The translations under genes were made by a program, and so were the position numbers. A stretch of DNA of 64,000 nt from assembly GCA_022432975.1 (NCBI GenBank), contig CM039504.1, forward strand, positions 4,189,459-4,253,458. Direction: 5' to 3'. Positions within the stretch are counted from its first letter, which is position 1. Each line of letters begins with the position of its first letter. The DNA is from Begonia masoniana (Eukaryota; Streptophyta; Magnoliopsida; Cucurbitales; Begoniaceae). The notes beneath the pieces are model-generated. The model made no database searches and had not been told where the DNA came from. It worked only from the letters and a program-made list of their open reading frames with translations. This document shows, one piece after another, positions 13,541 to 25,259 of the stretch.

Positions 13541-14764
13541 CTAAAACGGCGACTGACAGAGACTTCTCTTCGCGCGGTTCTTTCTGTTCTGATCGGAGCT
13601 CGCAACAGACTGTGTTGACATGGCAATATGAGTCCATGGGTGCTGGGGAATCAGAAGTGGCTGGAGAAGTCCAGGATAGTTTACATGTTCATGTTTGCAC
13701 CTCTGGCAAGTATCACAGCTTTGGACGTACGCCTGAACATCAATAGTAAGCCCTAGCCACCAAAAAAAAGACTTGGCTCTATAGAGTGTTGCTTGAATAC
13801 TAGAGTGTCCACCCTCGGCTGAATCGTGTAGAGTTTTGAGAACTTTGGTTCTGATGGAGTTCCCCTGTCCCAAAACCAATTTACCTTTGAAACGAATCAG
13901 GCCGTTGGAAAAAGAGAAATAAGGCTCTTGAGAATTGTTAACGGACAATTTGGTGATCAAATCTGCTGCCCACTCATCACCTTCATAACTGGAGATGACT
14001 TCCTGCATCCATTGCGGAGTGTTTAATGATATTGCCTGGCATAGTGGACTCGACAGTGGCATAAGAGTAGGTGCTCGAAAGAGGGCATCTGCAACGACGT
14101 TGTGTTTCCCTTGTCTATACTCAATTTGATAATCCAACCCCAACAATTTGGATAGCCATTTTTGTTGCAGCGAAGTAGTGATGCGCTGCTCCAACAAGTA
14201 TTTCAAGGATTGGTGGTCTGTTTGAATGACGAATTTGTTGCCTTCCAAGCAATGTCTCCAAAGCTGAACCGCTGAGACTAGAGCTAACAATTCTTTTTCG
14301 TAAATTGACAGCCCCATATGCTATAATCTGTTGATTCTGCATCAATACGGCCCTCATTCCTCCTGGGCAAGCATCAGTTTGAATAACGAACAGTCGTGAA
14401 AAATCCAGTAATGTTAAAACTGAAGGTTCACTCATTGCGGTCTTGAGAGTGTGAAAAGCTTTCTCAGCTTCCAGATCCTAGACAAAGGCTTTTTCTTCAA
14501 GAGCGTTGTGAGTGGCCTCACCATAATTCCATATTTGCGAATAAATTTTCGATAGTAGCCTGTCAGTCCCACGAATCCTTGCAGCTGTTTGATATTGGTG
14601 GGTGATGGCCAATTTACCATAGCTGCAATTTTGGCTGGATCGGCCTTGATCCCTTCTCTGGAAATGATATGACCTAAGTAGCCTACTTCTTGTTGTCCAA
14701 AGGTGCATTTGGATTCTTTGGCTACAAGTTTATGGATTCGCAATAGGCTCAATATTGTTCTCAA
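13541..14764 (-). pseudogene. Ty3/Gypsy RT end, RNase H and integrase N-terminus, broken
   Basis: Reading leftwards on the minus strand: late RT (CTFGQQEVGYLGHIISREGI, then the GFVGLTGYYRKFIRKYG block), RNase H (MGLSIYEKELLALVSAVQLW, TDHQSLKYLLEQR, GKHNVVADAL) and integrase zinc-binding region (GHSSIQATLYRAKSFFWW, SCDTCQRCK). Frames change around 14435 and 14320. The YxDD RT core and the DDE integrase core are absent. This is Gypsy sequence lying between Copia LTRs. Confidence 0.85.
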
Positions 14765-15209
14765 TGGAAGAGGCCTCTATGATGGACTTCACAGCTGGGC
14801 TGCTAAAGGGAAGCGTAGTAGAAATAGGAAGCCCAAGCCCAGTTAGATTTTCTGTCGACGTGTCCAAGTTGTTAGAGGAGAATGCCAATATAATAAGCGA
14901 CACTGGGAGTGAGGAGGGTGGTTGTTATTTTGTCAGTTTTTACTATTTTTCTCTTTATCTTTACTATAATCAAAAATTGAGAAAGGAATAGAGTTTTCTT
15001 CATCCGGTAATCTAGTGTTTCCACAATAAGTGGTATTAGAGCAACTACGAACAGCGATGACAGAAACCAGAGTGAAGTCTAATGAGAAAACTACGAAGAA
15101 GCTTTTAAGGGGGTACCAGGAGTTGCAGAAGGCTGTAACGGAGATCACTGCCCAGCTAGTTGTCTCTGATCAAAACTTCCAGAAAATGCAAGCTAAGCAG
15201 GAGCGCTTA
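14755..15209 (+). pseudogene. Gypsy LTR end, primer site and gag start
   Basis: Plus-strand sequence to about 15030 resembles a Gypsy LTR end. It is followed by a mutated tRNA-Met primer site (GTGGTATTAGAGC, near 15031-15043) and a gag start at 15057 (MTETRVKSNEKTTKKLLRGY, an alpha-helical start). The gag frame is interrupted at 15209 by the 2.6-kb element and resumes at 17829. Confidence 0.6.
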
Positions 15210-15423
15210 TGTAACGACCCTAACTCCTATTCCTCAAATTTCCCGTATAATTTTTTTTTTTTCATAACACTCATAAAATTTTGACTTTTAAAATTTTGAA
15301 TAGAATCTAAGTCTTTTGGAAAAATTGTTAAAGAAAAAAATTTGAAAACAATATTCATAAAAAAAGAAACCATCGGCCAAAAGACATTCACTATACAGGG
15401 GCAGGAAGGGCATTTGGCCCAAA

Positions 15424-15636
15424 AAATTTCATGGCTGATCGATTGGCCATTTTAGCCGATCGATCGGCTATGCTATTTTGGTGCCAGGCGATCGATTGCC
15501 CCTGGAAATCACCCTCACAGTCGATCGATCGGCAACTTCTCTGAAAAAACCAGAGAAGTTACCATTGAGACGCCGATTGATCGCCCCTCTCAGGCGATCG
15601 ATCGACACTCTCCCTGGAATCCGAAATTCCAGGGAG
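15424..15636. repeat. Palindrome-rich cluster in the solo LTR
   Basis: The self-complementary GATCGAT core recurs several times between 15437 and 15603. An 11-bp stem CTCCCTGGAAT / ATTCCAGGGAG lies at 15610-15636. The same kind of cluster sits in the related LTR at 28775-29222. Confidence 0.6.
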
Positions 15637-16309
15637 CTACCTCCTTCTCCCTTTCATTCTTTTCTCCCTACATCCTTCATCCTTCACACACATATCACAA
15701 TTCTTCTCTCCTTTCCTTTTCTCAATTCAACTACACCTAAACACACTTAAACACTTCATCCTAAATCACTCTTAACCTCATTCATTCTTTAATTCCTCAG
15801 CCCCCAAACCTACTCAAAACATAATAAAAACGTAGTGGAATTTCATAAAGAAGAACTACATGGATCCGTTTGAAAACTGAATAATCCATACGAGTGTAAA
15901 ATCACCAAGCAGTCTAGTATATCTTCAATAAAATACTTTTCAAAAGCAGTTTATAAAATGAGTTTCCAAAACATCAAAACATATACATCTCCTAACGAGT
16001 CACCCTTCAACCCATCTAATTCTCCTTATACAATCATCGATCATTTCTAATTAACATATCCCCAAAAATACTTACATACATCTCCACGGGTCAAAATCGC
16101 CTCGACTGCACAACGCACTCCCACGGGCACCCTTCTTCAACTTGCGTGTTCATCTAGCGGAGGAATGCTTTCCTCACCTGATTCGAGTTCACCTACACTA
16201 TAAAGACACCTATGAGATAAATCTCAGTAAGTTCTACGTAAGTGACAATGCATGAACATGTATATGCAATTTTCATAACTTTCGTGCATTCATTCCATTT
16301 ATCAGTTCG

Positions 16310-16425
16310 TATTAGTCGTCACATTTCAGTCGTCTCAGTCGTCTCATTTCAGTCGTCTTAGTCGTCTCATGTCAGTCGTCTTAGTCGTCTCATTTCGTTT
16401 AATTTCATTTTAGTCGTCTCATATC
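16310..16425. repeat. Short imperfect tandem repeat, CAGTCGTCTTAGTCGTCTCAT type
   Basis: AGTCGTC is repeated roughly ten times in about 110 bp, as a variable unit of about 17-33 bp. No coding content. Confidence 0.6.
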
Positions 16426-17823
16426 ATTTCACTTTCTTTCATGAACTTCATGCATAAATCTATTTTTCATGACATTTTGTAAAACAATGATGCATGAGTA
16501 ATTTAACGCATAACATAAACATAAAGCACGTGTATACCATCAAAACATCACAAAAGCATAACCTATAAAACAACTAAACCTAACTACCCAACCAAAACAT
16601 ATAAACATAAAATACTCCAACAATCCTCAACAACAAAACTCGACATATGGTGTAGGCCAATCGGCCACAGTAAGTCACGAGAACTTACCTGTCGTCCGTA
16701 GAAAGCCGAGCTCCGTCCACGAGTTTTGTTTACCTAGGCCAATCCACAATAATCATTATTAAAATCGGTCCTAGGAGATCGAATTCCGAAGTCTAACGAA
16801 ACTCCTAGCTAAAGAAAATTTTCCTAAAATTCTAATAAACCTCTCTCGGGCATTTCATCGACTATCTTACGCTCACAAACCTTAAACTCCATTAATGGAT
16901 TTCTCCATTCTCCATCAACCACAACATTAACTTAACAATCACCCAAACACCATTAATCCATTCAATCTACCTAAATAACAACAAAGTATCATCAATAGGA
17001 AATGATCTAACAATCCTATCGATTTCTAACGAAATCCAGAAATTTCTCTCAAAACCCTAAACCGAATAACATCCTAAAAACGAGACAATACTTGCCTAAT
17101 GCATAGAACTTACCTAGAGGGTTGATTTGTCGAAGAGCGAAGAAGAAATAAACGCCGGAGGAAGAACATCACTTGGCCGAAGGAGAAACGGCGAAGGGAG
17201 GAGAGAAAATCGCCAAGGGGAGAGGGGAATCACGTTCTGGAAAACTGAATGGAAGGGGGATGGGAGTTTTAGTTTTTATTTAAATTTTAACCTTGCAATT
17301 TACTTAAATGCCCTTCCCTTAATTCCTCACTTATTTTATTATTTCGTTTAACGATTTGGTTTCTTCGAAACTCTCTTATTCCTCCAAATATTACAACTTA
17401 TCCCTAGGGTTCTAACGAAACTCTCCGTTCGCAAAACGGACTAAATTTACTATTTTTACGTATTAAAACGCTATAGGGTTATAAATGGAACTTTGGCGTT
17501 ATACCATCGATTTGAATTCCCAAAATTCCCTTATTTTTCGTAAAATCCCTATAAATCATAAGGATCTTAATAAAGCTTTCCGTTCATAAAACGGGCTTAG
17601 TTTGCTATATTTACTAAAATACCCCTATATTACGAGAAATACCAAAATCTCGTAAAATCGGCGTTACATCTTCAAAAATTCTCTCATTTCTTCAGATACT
17701 CCCACTTATTTATAGGGTTCCAATAAAACTTTTCATTTGCAAAATGGGCTTAATTTGACATATTTACGAAAATGCCATTACATAGCTAAAAATCTAAAAC
17801 CCGAAAAAGAACCGGGCGTTACA

Positions 17824-18125
17824 GCTTAGATCAGTCCTTAAAAAATTATATGCAAGATTCAACCGTAAAACATGATGTTATGTTGTCCTTACTGACCAAA
17901 ATTGCTCAAAGCAAACCAGAGCTGGGGCAGAAGCAACCAATGGTGACGGACCCTTGGCAAAAACAACAGATAAGGGGAGATTCTCCTATTTCGTCTTCAA
18001 GCACTCCAATGCAAAGTGACCCATATCAACCCCCTACCCAAATAATCCGATTCCCCCGACTCAGCACCAGAACCCATGGAGGCCTCTTCCATGGCAGACC
18101 GGCGTTCTTCTCCCTGGATAATCGC
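17824..18125 (+). pseudogene. Gypsy gag continuation
   Basis: After the solo-LTR element the gag frame resumes (QDSTVKHDVMLSLLTKI, then a Gln/Pro-rich linker). It breaks off near 18075-18125 where Copia leader-type sequence begins. No zinc knuckle is seen. Confidence 0.6.
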
Positions 18126-18815
18126 TCGATCAGTGATTGAGATTGGCGGCAGACACTTCTTCCTGGTGCGCGATGGGTTTTGTGCGTGTCAGCGGTGTGA
18201 CCAGAGAGGCAGCGCTTCTCTGTTCGGCGATGGTCGGCTGACCAATGGGCAGATTTCTCTCTTCGCGGCGTCGGACGGTTTGCAGAATGACGGCAAGCTT
18301 CGTGCTCTTCGCGGCGAGTAGAACAAAACAGAAGTTTCTGTTCTTTTGTTTTTCTTGTTTTCTTCGGCATGACACAATAGAAATTTTTTTATTTTCCTTT
18401 TTCCTCCAAAATGACAATTTCAATTTCCAAAATTGCAAACTCCGAATCGTTCGATACCTTTGATAAAATCAAACCCTGATTTTTGAAAACCGCTCCAACC
18501 TGAAGCTCTAATACCAGTTGTTAGGATTAAACGCCCTAATCCACCTGTAACAAATGATCGAGAAACGAAAAAGAAACAACACACAGATTTATAATGGTTC
18601 ACTCTCGTTGTGAGAGCTACGTCTATTGGCCAATGACAGATTTCACTAAGAAGAAAAACGAGTTACAACTGTTTTTGCCTCACACTCTCAGACTCTTAGT
18701 ATCATTCGATAACCTAAATACGTCTTTATATACTAGACGATTTAGGGTTACAGAATAACATGGTAAATAGTGATTAAAATACCGCCAAACCTAAATTAGG
18801 CTCCATAACCCAACA

Positions 18816-19978
18816 ATATTGTACCAAAATCGCGTATTGATTCAAATTTAACTTTGAACAACCGTGACTGAGCTGAAAAACTATAAAATCCTAACATCGA
18901 ACAGTGTAAAAGAGATATTTTTGAAGATAACATAGCAATCAAGAGAGAGAGAAAAAGAAAAGACTATAAAAACAAGTTAAGCAAAAATTTTAAATACAAC
19001 ACCAACCATTCAAATTGACGTATCAATTCAGACTCCCGTTCGCCCAGCATGACCAAAAGGAAAAACGATAAGTCAAATCTAATAATAATAAACTTCTTAT
19101 AAAAAATTAATAAACCACTTATAAGTTTTAAGAATGAAAAATCAAAATAAAATTAGTGAGGTGCATATTTGTCAAACGACATAGACAATCTCCACACCGT
19201 ATATGAAAAACATAGATATTGGAAGCCTACCATTGTTTTTATGTGTCAATCTTCAGTTTATCGGGAGAGAATTTTTCATCTTCTTTCTACATTTCTTCTT
19301 TCAACACAACAATTTCTCTAAAAAAAAATTACCAGCAGATTTGTAGGTGTTGTATCTTGAGGTAATTATCGTAGTTTTTCCAGTGTTAAAACAACATGTT
19401 TCTTCTCTCCTTTGTTTCGCATATGATTTTGTACCTAAAACGATCAAAAAGTAACTTGAGCCCAAAATAAAGACTCATACGAGGAAAGGAACGAAACATC
19501 GTGATATACATTATATATGATAATATCCTACGACAATAAATATCACCGTAAAGAGTGGAACGTGGGTGAAGAAGTGGATGGTGTTTCATGGAAGGGGATG
19601 ATATGAATTTTATAGCATCAGATATGTTGACGCCACGTAAAAATACATGATTCACGGTGGTCTTTCAAATCTACCAGAAGAAATTTTAAAAACAACGAGA
19701 AACGATGGAGCTCCAGTGGTATTCTCTCCCATGGAGTGCAGAATATCAGGAACTTGGAAGAAAAATATTTCAAACACGCATATAAACTCCATTAAAAGGC
19801 AAACAGATACATTAAGTTTACAGTCGAACGGGATGAAGAAAAGAGAGCAAAAGGAAGCTCCCCCTTGTTCGAACGCTGTTTCATAACTTCACACGCATAA
19901 AAAGAAAAGCAAGAAAGAAGATATTATTATCTTCTGCAAAACGAAGAGGTACGGAGTAATCTTCGAGCAGTGGCTTGT
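18816..19978. other. Intergenic sequence of duplicated segment, no gene seen
   Basis: 18816-19125 and 19462-19978 match copy B (45607-45905 and from 46669). The middle part, 19126-19461, is unique to copy A; at that position copy B has the AP2/ERF-containing stretch. I see no convincing coding sequence. Confidence 0.5.
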
Positions 19979-20185
19979 TTAATCACTGTTTGTTTTGGGG
20001 TGGGTTCCATTGAAAGCGAGGAATGGAGCTCGGAAAATTGAGGCGAAGTAGCCGAAGATGGAATCCAGAATCATTTTCTTAACAGACTTTCTCTTCGCCG
20101 GAATCAGACTTCCGACTTTAGCTTTGAAGCGCCGTTCTCCTTTCTCCATCGCCATTTTTCCTTCTGTGTTCACCTTCATCTCCAA
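19979..20185 (-). CDS. Small basic protein, 68 codons, duplicated (copy A)
   Basis: ATG at 20185 to TAA at 19979 encodes a Lys/Arg-rich N-terminal half (MEKGERRFKAKVGSLIPAKR) and a more hydrophobic stretch (ILDSIFGYFASIFRAPFLAF). I do not recognise a family and no signal peptide is obvious. Support for a real gene is indirect: a TATATAAG motif on the same strand 57 bp upstream, and survival of the ORF in copy B with only two amino-acid differences (G9A and G45R). With two replacement and one silent difference, the comparison does not prove selection on the protein. It could also be a short 5' piece of a longer gene or a non-coding transcript. Confidence 0.4.
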   Translation of the reverse strand: MEMKVNTEGKMAMEKGERRFKAKVGSLIPAKRKSVKKMILDSIFGYFASIFRAPFLAFNGTHPKTNSD

Positions 20186-20241
20186 TCCCTTCGCCTCTCT
20201 GAGACTCTCCTCTCTGCTCCTCGTTCCAGTGTTTCAACGAC

Positions 20242-20248
20242 TTATATA
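20242..20248 (-). promoter_or_regulatory. TATA box candidate for the 68-codon ORF (copy A)
   Basis: Minus-strand CTATATAAG lies 57 bp before the ATG at 20185, a spacing that fits a short 5' leader. It is conserved in copy B. Confidence 0.45.
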
Positions 20249-20249
20249 G

Positions 20250-21433
20250 CATTGCAATGGGGGACGAGAAAGGATATTCATTCCCCTACAATTACGAAAC
20301 TGCCATCGTCAATAAGTTCATATTTTCTTCAAAATATCCCCAACTATATTTTGCTCAAGATTTTGAATTTTCACTCTCACCAAAAAAAAAAAAAAATTAA
20401 TGCAGCCAACCTCTATACTTAGGCGTCAAGTAAATATCAGAGGAAAAACAAAGCCATAATAATTCAAAATCTCTTCGAATGGCAGTTTGTTTATCCGGTT
20501 GGGTTGATTGTTTGGAAGGGCAAATCAGAGAAATCAACGTCCCAAAAAACCACGGAAAAGTCAATCGTCTTTCTCACGACGCACGGAGAGGAGAGTTTCC
20601 TGCTTAGCCGGCAGATTCCACTTCTTTCGCTTATTTGCATGCTTTATTTTTTAAACCTTCTACTACAATAGTTTATGATGGATTTTCCATAGTTTTGAAG
20701 TTATTTCTTCTAATCTCTCATCTCCATCTCGTAGTTTAATGACAAAGTTTTTTCCTTATCTCAACATGGTAGTTAGATGATGACAGCGCCTCATGTAAGT
20801 CGTAAGAATTGACAATACAAGGTGTATGTAAAACTTCAAACCATAATTAATTTAAACAAATTGGTTTGTCCGCCACCATATCCATGTTGTGCGTGTGTTT
20901 GTGTTGGAGAAAGAGAGAATCTTATCTCTCATTGTCCGGGAGAAACCACGTGAGAGAGAAAAATAGAGATAAGAGGAAAAGAATCAAGTTGATAAGAGAA
21001 AAAGAAACAAGTTGGTATTAAATTTATTTTCTAATTTTATTGATGTGATATTCATTAATTATTGTAATTAATAAGTTATTTATATAACATATTAATTACA
21101 CCAACCAATTAATTACACATTGAAACATTCTAAGATGTTTTTTTTCCAATGTCTAATAAATTAGGGTTATTGAAAGAATTTTTGTGGCCTTGGCTTCCAT
21201 CAACAATGGATAGAGAACAATAGAATTATCATTTGGAGTTACAAATATTTTAATGAAAGATTAACCTTCTCTTATTTGCTAACAACCACACTTTTGTCTA
21301 GTATCGCTCTGTCATATTTTTCTTCACTTGACAAATACTTAAGGAGGTTCTAACTGTGTTGAGACCTTCGTAGTTGTGCATTCTGGTTTTGTCTTTGTTT
21401 TCTACTCTGAAGATGTGTTGGTCAATTTTGAAG
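20250..21433. other. Intergenic flank and duplication junction, no gene seen
   Basis: Low-complexity AT-rich and GA-rich DNA. About 21065-21255 is the joint between copies A and B and matches neither segment end clearly. Confidence 0.4.
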
Positions 21434-22276
21434 GAGAAGAAGCATTTTTCTTTGACGGAACTTGAGCTTTCCAGAATAGGTGCAATCACCAAAGTTTTGA
21501 AGGACACATGATCACATTATCATTCTAGTAAATTTGCAGATGCTGATATTGTGTTGTTATTGAAACTGATTAGATCGTGGCCTCTTCCATATCTATTTCC
21601 AAGTAAGGCTGTTATTTCTTGGTTTCCTTGTAATCATATCCAGAAATAAATAATTGCCTTTTAGGTTCATATTATTCCTTCTTTTGCGCAGTCATAGATA
21701 TTATAAGGGTAATACATGCCTCAGCTTCAAATTCTTTTTCTATTTTGGTTGTTCTAATGATTTTCTGTGATGTTACCAGATGCACTTGTAGAAATAGTTA
21801 GGAAAGTTGCTGCAGGTCCTGCATTACCTGCAAATGCTTTAACTTGCATCCGAACTGTGGCGAACTTATTCAAGAATTCGTGTTATTCAAACTGGTTGTG
21901 GAAACATTACAGTGACGTCATAGTTTCGTGCACTTTCTTTCTTTTATCGAATTAAAGTAGTATACTAAGAGAAAAGTATATAAGAGGATTGATCAACGAT
22001 AGAAAAGGCTCATCACCTTGAGAACATTACATGAGGAAATCTATTTTTGCCTTCCCCAAGGAAAAACATAACTATAAAAAAAATGTTGAGAAGACTCGAG
22101 ATAGAAAATCGTAAAAAATCACTTTGTTCCTCTTATTCTAAATGTAACAAAAAATATGCAATGTACAAAACCAGAAGCAAATGTTTTAGCCATCACACTT
22201 AATGGTAAACATTTAGCGGCATTTAAAACGAAGGCCATAAAACCCTAGCAACATCTCTGGTTGATTTCTGGAGACT

Positions 22277-23489
22277 TGATAAGGGTGAATTTATGTTCGA
22301 GAAGAAGCAGGTGGGAAGAGCAAGAGAGAGAGATCGAGTTAGAGAAAGAGAGTAATAAAGAGGGATTCAATATTCATTTTTATTTCCCCCTAATGACACT
22401 TTAAAGAAACTAAAAGGAACAATTAACTTCCCACTAAATAACAATTAAATTCCCACTAATTGGTTTCTACTAATCCATAAACGATAATATAGCTAGGAGT
22501 TAGTCTCCATTAATGCACGTATCATTCCCACCGCTTAAGAATCCTTGTCCACAAAGATAAAATCAGAATAAGTTTCAAGGAACGTCGAAATTACGGTCAT
22601 GTAAAGAAATTCCGGATATGGCTTCGGGGTCCTCTGTATCTCTGTCAGTCTCCATATTGTCATTGGGGCTTGAATGCGATGAATCTTCGAGCATGAATAA
22701 TTCTGGTCTTTCTCAACAATGACCTGAGATAAACTTTTCGCCACAATAATAGCAGAGTCCTTGTTCTCGACGTTCGCGTGCTTCTTGGTTGGTGATTCAG
22801 TGAAATGCTGTCACTGGAGTAGTAACTTTCGCAGTCACTTGGTGGGTTGGGGAAGGGCCGAGCAGGCCAGTGGAGGGGTTGGAGATCGCCGTTGACGTTG
22901 GCGAGACAATTGGACCCGATTTCTTTTGCACCTGGTGGGTTTCGCCAGCAAAACCCAGGAAGGACAGCTTGAGGTGGTGGGGATGGTGGTCAGGGATGGT
23001 GGGTGAGCGGCCATTGTTTGGAGACAGAAAAGATAGTCCTGCAACGAAAGGATTTATATCAGACGAATTGCGCGAGGTTCGCAGAGCTTGGAGCTCGGAC
23101 AGCACCGCTTGTAATGCTGCGTGCACTTGATCAAAGTTAGACTCATGGCAAGCTAAAATTTCGTTCACTTCCGTGCAAAATTCTGCATTAGATCGACCAC
23201 GGGTATCCATGAAACCGGTGGTTTATGGGCTCTGATACTACTGATAAGGGTGAATTTAGGTTCGAGAAGAAGCAGGTGGTAAGAGAAAGAGAGAGAGATC
23301 GAGTTAGAGAAAGAGAGTAATAAAGAAGGATTCAATATTCATTTTTCATTTTCCCCTACGATGGAAATGAATGACACTTTAAAGAAACTAAAAGGAACAA
23401 TTAACTTCCCATTAAATAACAATTAACTTCCCACTAATCCATAAACGATAATATAGGCTAGGAGTTACTCTCCATTAATGCACGTATCA
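22277..23489 (-). mobile_element. Small non-autonomous Gypsy-type LTR element
   Basis: Two 248-bp LTRs (22277-22524 and 23242-23489; TGATAAGG...GTATCA) are flanked by AGACT on both sides (22272-22276 and 23490-23494). The intact target is visible in the parent gene intron near 8810. A tRNA-Met-type primer site (reverse of 23229-23240) abuts the right LTR, so the element is on the minus strand. Only the start of gag is kept. At 1.2 kb it is a deletion derivative mobilised by another element's proteins. Confidence 0.92.
22797..23210 (-). CDS. Truncated Gypsy gag, 137 codons
   Basis: The ORF starts MDTRGRSNAEFCTEVNEILA and continues with a predicted helix (QVHAALQAVLSELQALRTS), typical of the N-terminus of plant Gypsy Gag, which packages element RNA. 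A Pro/Ser-rich tail follows. It lacks the capsid homology region, zinc knuckle and all of Pol, and ends within the element. Confidence 0.7.
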   Translation of the reverse strand: MDTRGRSNAEFCTEVNEILACHESNFDQVHAALQAVLSELQALRTSRNSSDINPFVAGLSFLSPNNGRSPTIPDHHPHHLKLSFLGFAGETHQVQKKSGPIVSPTSTAISNPSTGLLGPSPTHQVTAKVTTPVTAFH

Positions 23490-24411
23490 AGACTGTATTA
23501 ATTTGTGCTTAATTTCTTCAATCTCAAGTTCGTGGATGTGCCAAGATAATTCATTCTTCCATTTGTACTGGAGATTGAGATTCTAATATTCTTCTTATCA
23601 GTCACTTTGTCCAAGATTGAGATTTCAAGTTTCTTATTAGTCAAACCAGCCTATTAGATCTGTAATCTTGTGCAGGATATTCAAAATCATTATGTAATCA
23701 CAATATAATTCATTGCACAGTGTAACATGTACACAGTAATTACCTAAAATATTGTCTTTTTTTTTTTTTTTTTGCAATTGGAAAGACATTTCAGTTTCTT
23801 CGGTGTAATTACATTCCTAGCATGCCTTATCCTCCCTTTCTTAATTTTTCAAAATTAATAAAATTTTATTTGTTATATATAAAAAAATGGTACAGTTGTG
23901 AGTGTTTTTACTTATATCCGATGTTAAAGATGCAAAGCTTGCTACGTTGATGTTTACTAAGTATTAAGAAAATTTAGATGAGACTTTTCAGTGATTTTTT
24001 TTTTTTTAATAAATTGGCAGCTGATTGTTGCATCACTTCTGCAGATTCTTGATACATTTTCGAGTTGTTATTCATCTTCAAATAAGGTTTTGCAGTTGTC
24101 TTATTCTACCTTAATACTCAAGTAAGTAGTTCATAATGTACGTAATATGTGAATTTATTAGGGTAAAATATATTTAAGTAGTTGACTTGTAATTCTTAGG
24201 AAAGTATATCCTTTCTTTTTTTTTTTTCAAGTACTTATGGAAGAAGGAACTATTAAACTAACTGGATGACCTATTTTCATGTCTGACAGTTATGCAGTTT
24301 TGTTAATAGAAAAGAAGGATCAAGAAGGCAATCTCAAGTGCTTTCAGCTGCCCTTGAGGTAAATCTTTTCTTTTTCTACATAGGTTGCACTGAATCTGAA
24401 CATTTTTTAAA

Positions 24412-25259
24412 GGAAATTATCGATTTGAACCCTGTACTATACACGTTTTTTCAATTCGGCCCCTGTACTAAAAAAACCGGCAAACCGAACCCTGTACTTT
24501 GATTCTGTTATCAGTTTTGACCTTCTATCAACAATTTCATAAAACCCTCATTGAAAAAACTACCAAACGATCTTAGATTCAGTTGAAATTTTTACCACAT
24601 GTTTATTACTTAATGAGAAGATAATCTGGAAATTTTCGTGATTTTTTAAAATATCTACGATTTATTATAATTTTATTTTAGTATTGTTTAAAAATATTAT
24701 AATAAATCATACAAGTTTTAAACAATTACGCAAATTTTTCTATTATCTACCCATAATATGATAAACATTTAGACAAAGTTTCAAATAAATCCAATATCGT
24801 TTGGTATTTGTTTAAATTAATCTCATTTTCTTCTTTACTTTATAAATTAATTTTTAAAAAAATACCAAACAATATTTGATTTATTTGAAAAAATTTTTCA
24901 CATGTTCAACCTATTATGGGTAGATAATAAAAATAGTTTCGTGATTTTCTAAAATTTGTATGATTTATTATAATATTTTTAAAAAATACTAAAATAAAAT
25001 TTTAATAAATCGTACATGTGTTAAAAAATCACGACAATTTTTAGATTATCTTCTCATTAAGTAGTGAACATGTGATAAAAATTTTAACTGAATCTAAGAT
25101 CGTTTGTTAGTTTTTTCAATGAAGGTTTAATGAAATTATTGATAGAAGATCAAAATTGATAACAAAATCAAAGTATAGGGTTCGATTTGCTGGTTTTTTT
25201 TAGTACAGGGGCCGATTGAAAAAACGTGTATAGTACAGGGTTCAAATCGATAATTACCC
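24412..25259. mobile_element. Inverted-repeat MITE, Mutator-like
   Basis: The 848-bp element is flanked by a 9-bp target duplication TTTTTTAAA (24403-24411 and 25260-25268) and sits in an intron of the PUL pseudogene; the parent gene has the uninterrupted site near 9710. Its ends are long inverted repeats (GG[A/G][A/T]AATTATCGATTTGAACC...), and inner arms are inverted as well, so nearly the whole element can fold back. No coding capacity. A 9-bp duplication is the hallmark of Mutator-type transposition. Confidence 0.88.

Larger units (their letters stand above)
15210..17823. mobile_element. Solo-LTR-like element, family with TGTAAC...GTTACA ends
   Basis: The 2614-bp block begins TGTAACGACC and ends GGGCGTTACA, with the 5-bp target duplication GCTTA on each side (15205-15209 and 17824-17828). 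Removing it restores a continuous gag frame. It has no gag/pol coding content, fitting a solo long LTR left by LTR-LTR recombination, or a non-coding derivative. It is homologous to the element at 28528-32322; both share CTCGACTGC...GCGCACTCCCACGG and an ACGAGAACTTACCT block. Long LTRs with such ends are common in Gypsy chromoviruses, so the lineage is inferred only. Confidence 0.8.
12185..18815 (-). mobile_element. Copia-LTR element with mosaic Copia/Gypsy interior
   Basis: Identical-length LTRs (297 bp; 12185-12481 and 18519-18815; TGTTAGGATT...CAACA) are flanked by the target duplication ATATT (12180-12184 and 18816-18820). The empty site survives in copy B near 45606. The PBS (reverse of 18505-18516, one mismatch to the tRNA-Met site) and a purine-rich stretch next to 12482 set the minus orientation. 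The interior has a Copia leader (about 18130-18518) and a Copia RT/RNase H end (12543-13500). Between them lie Gypsy pol on the minus strand (13541-14764), Gypsy gag on the plus strand (15033-15209 and 17824-18075) and a nested solo-LTR-like element. It is not autonomous. Confidence 0.88.
7540..21065 (+). repeat. Tandem segmental duplication, copy A
   Basis: From about 7540 (a TTTGCTAACNACCAC stretch just before the 7717 exon) to about 21065, the sequence is repeated in the same orientation from about 21255 to 48175. Matching blocks are the PUL exons (7560-9808 with 21270-25358), the downstream AT-rich flank (11465-12184 with 37900-45607), 18816-19125 with 45607-45905, and 19462-21065 with 46669-48175. 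Identity is high by eye over most blocks. Copy A carries one large insertion absent from copy B, the Copia mosaic at 12185-18815. Confidence 0.85.

Noticed and set aside
18026..18438. Overlapping ORFs on both strands near 18.0-18.4 kb
   Set aside because: They fall in the GC-rich leader of the Copia element; similar leader sequence at 43087-43362 shows it is non-coding element sequence.
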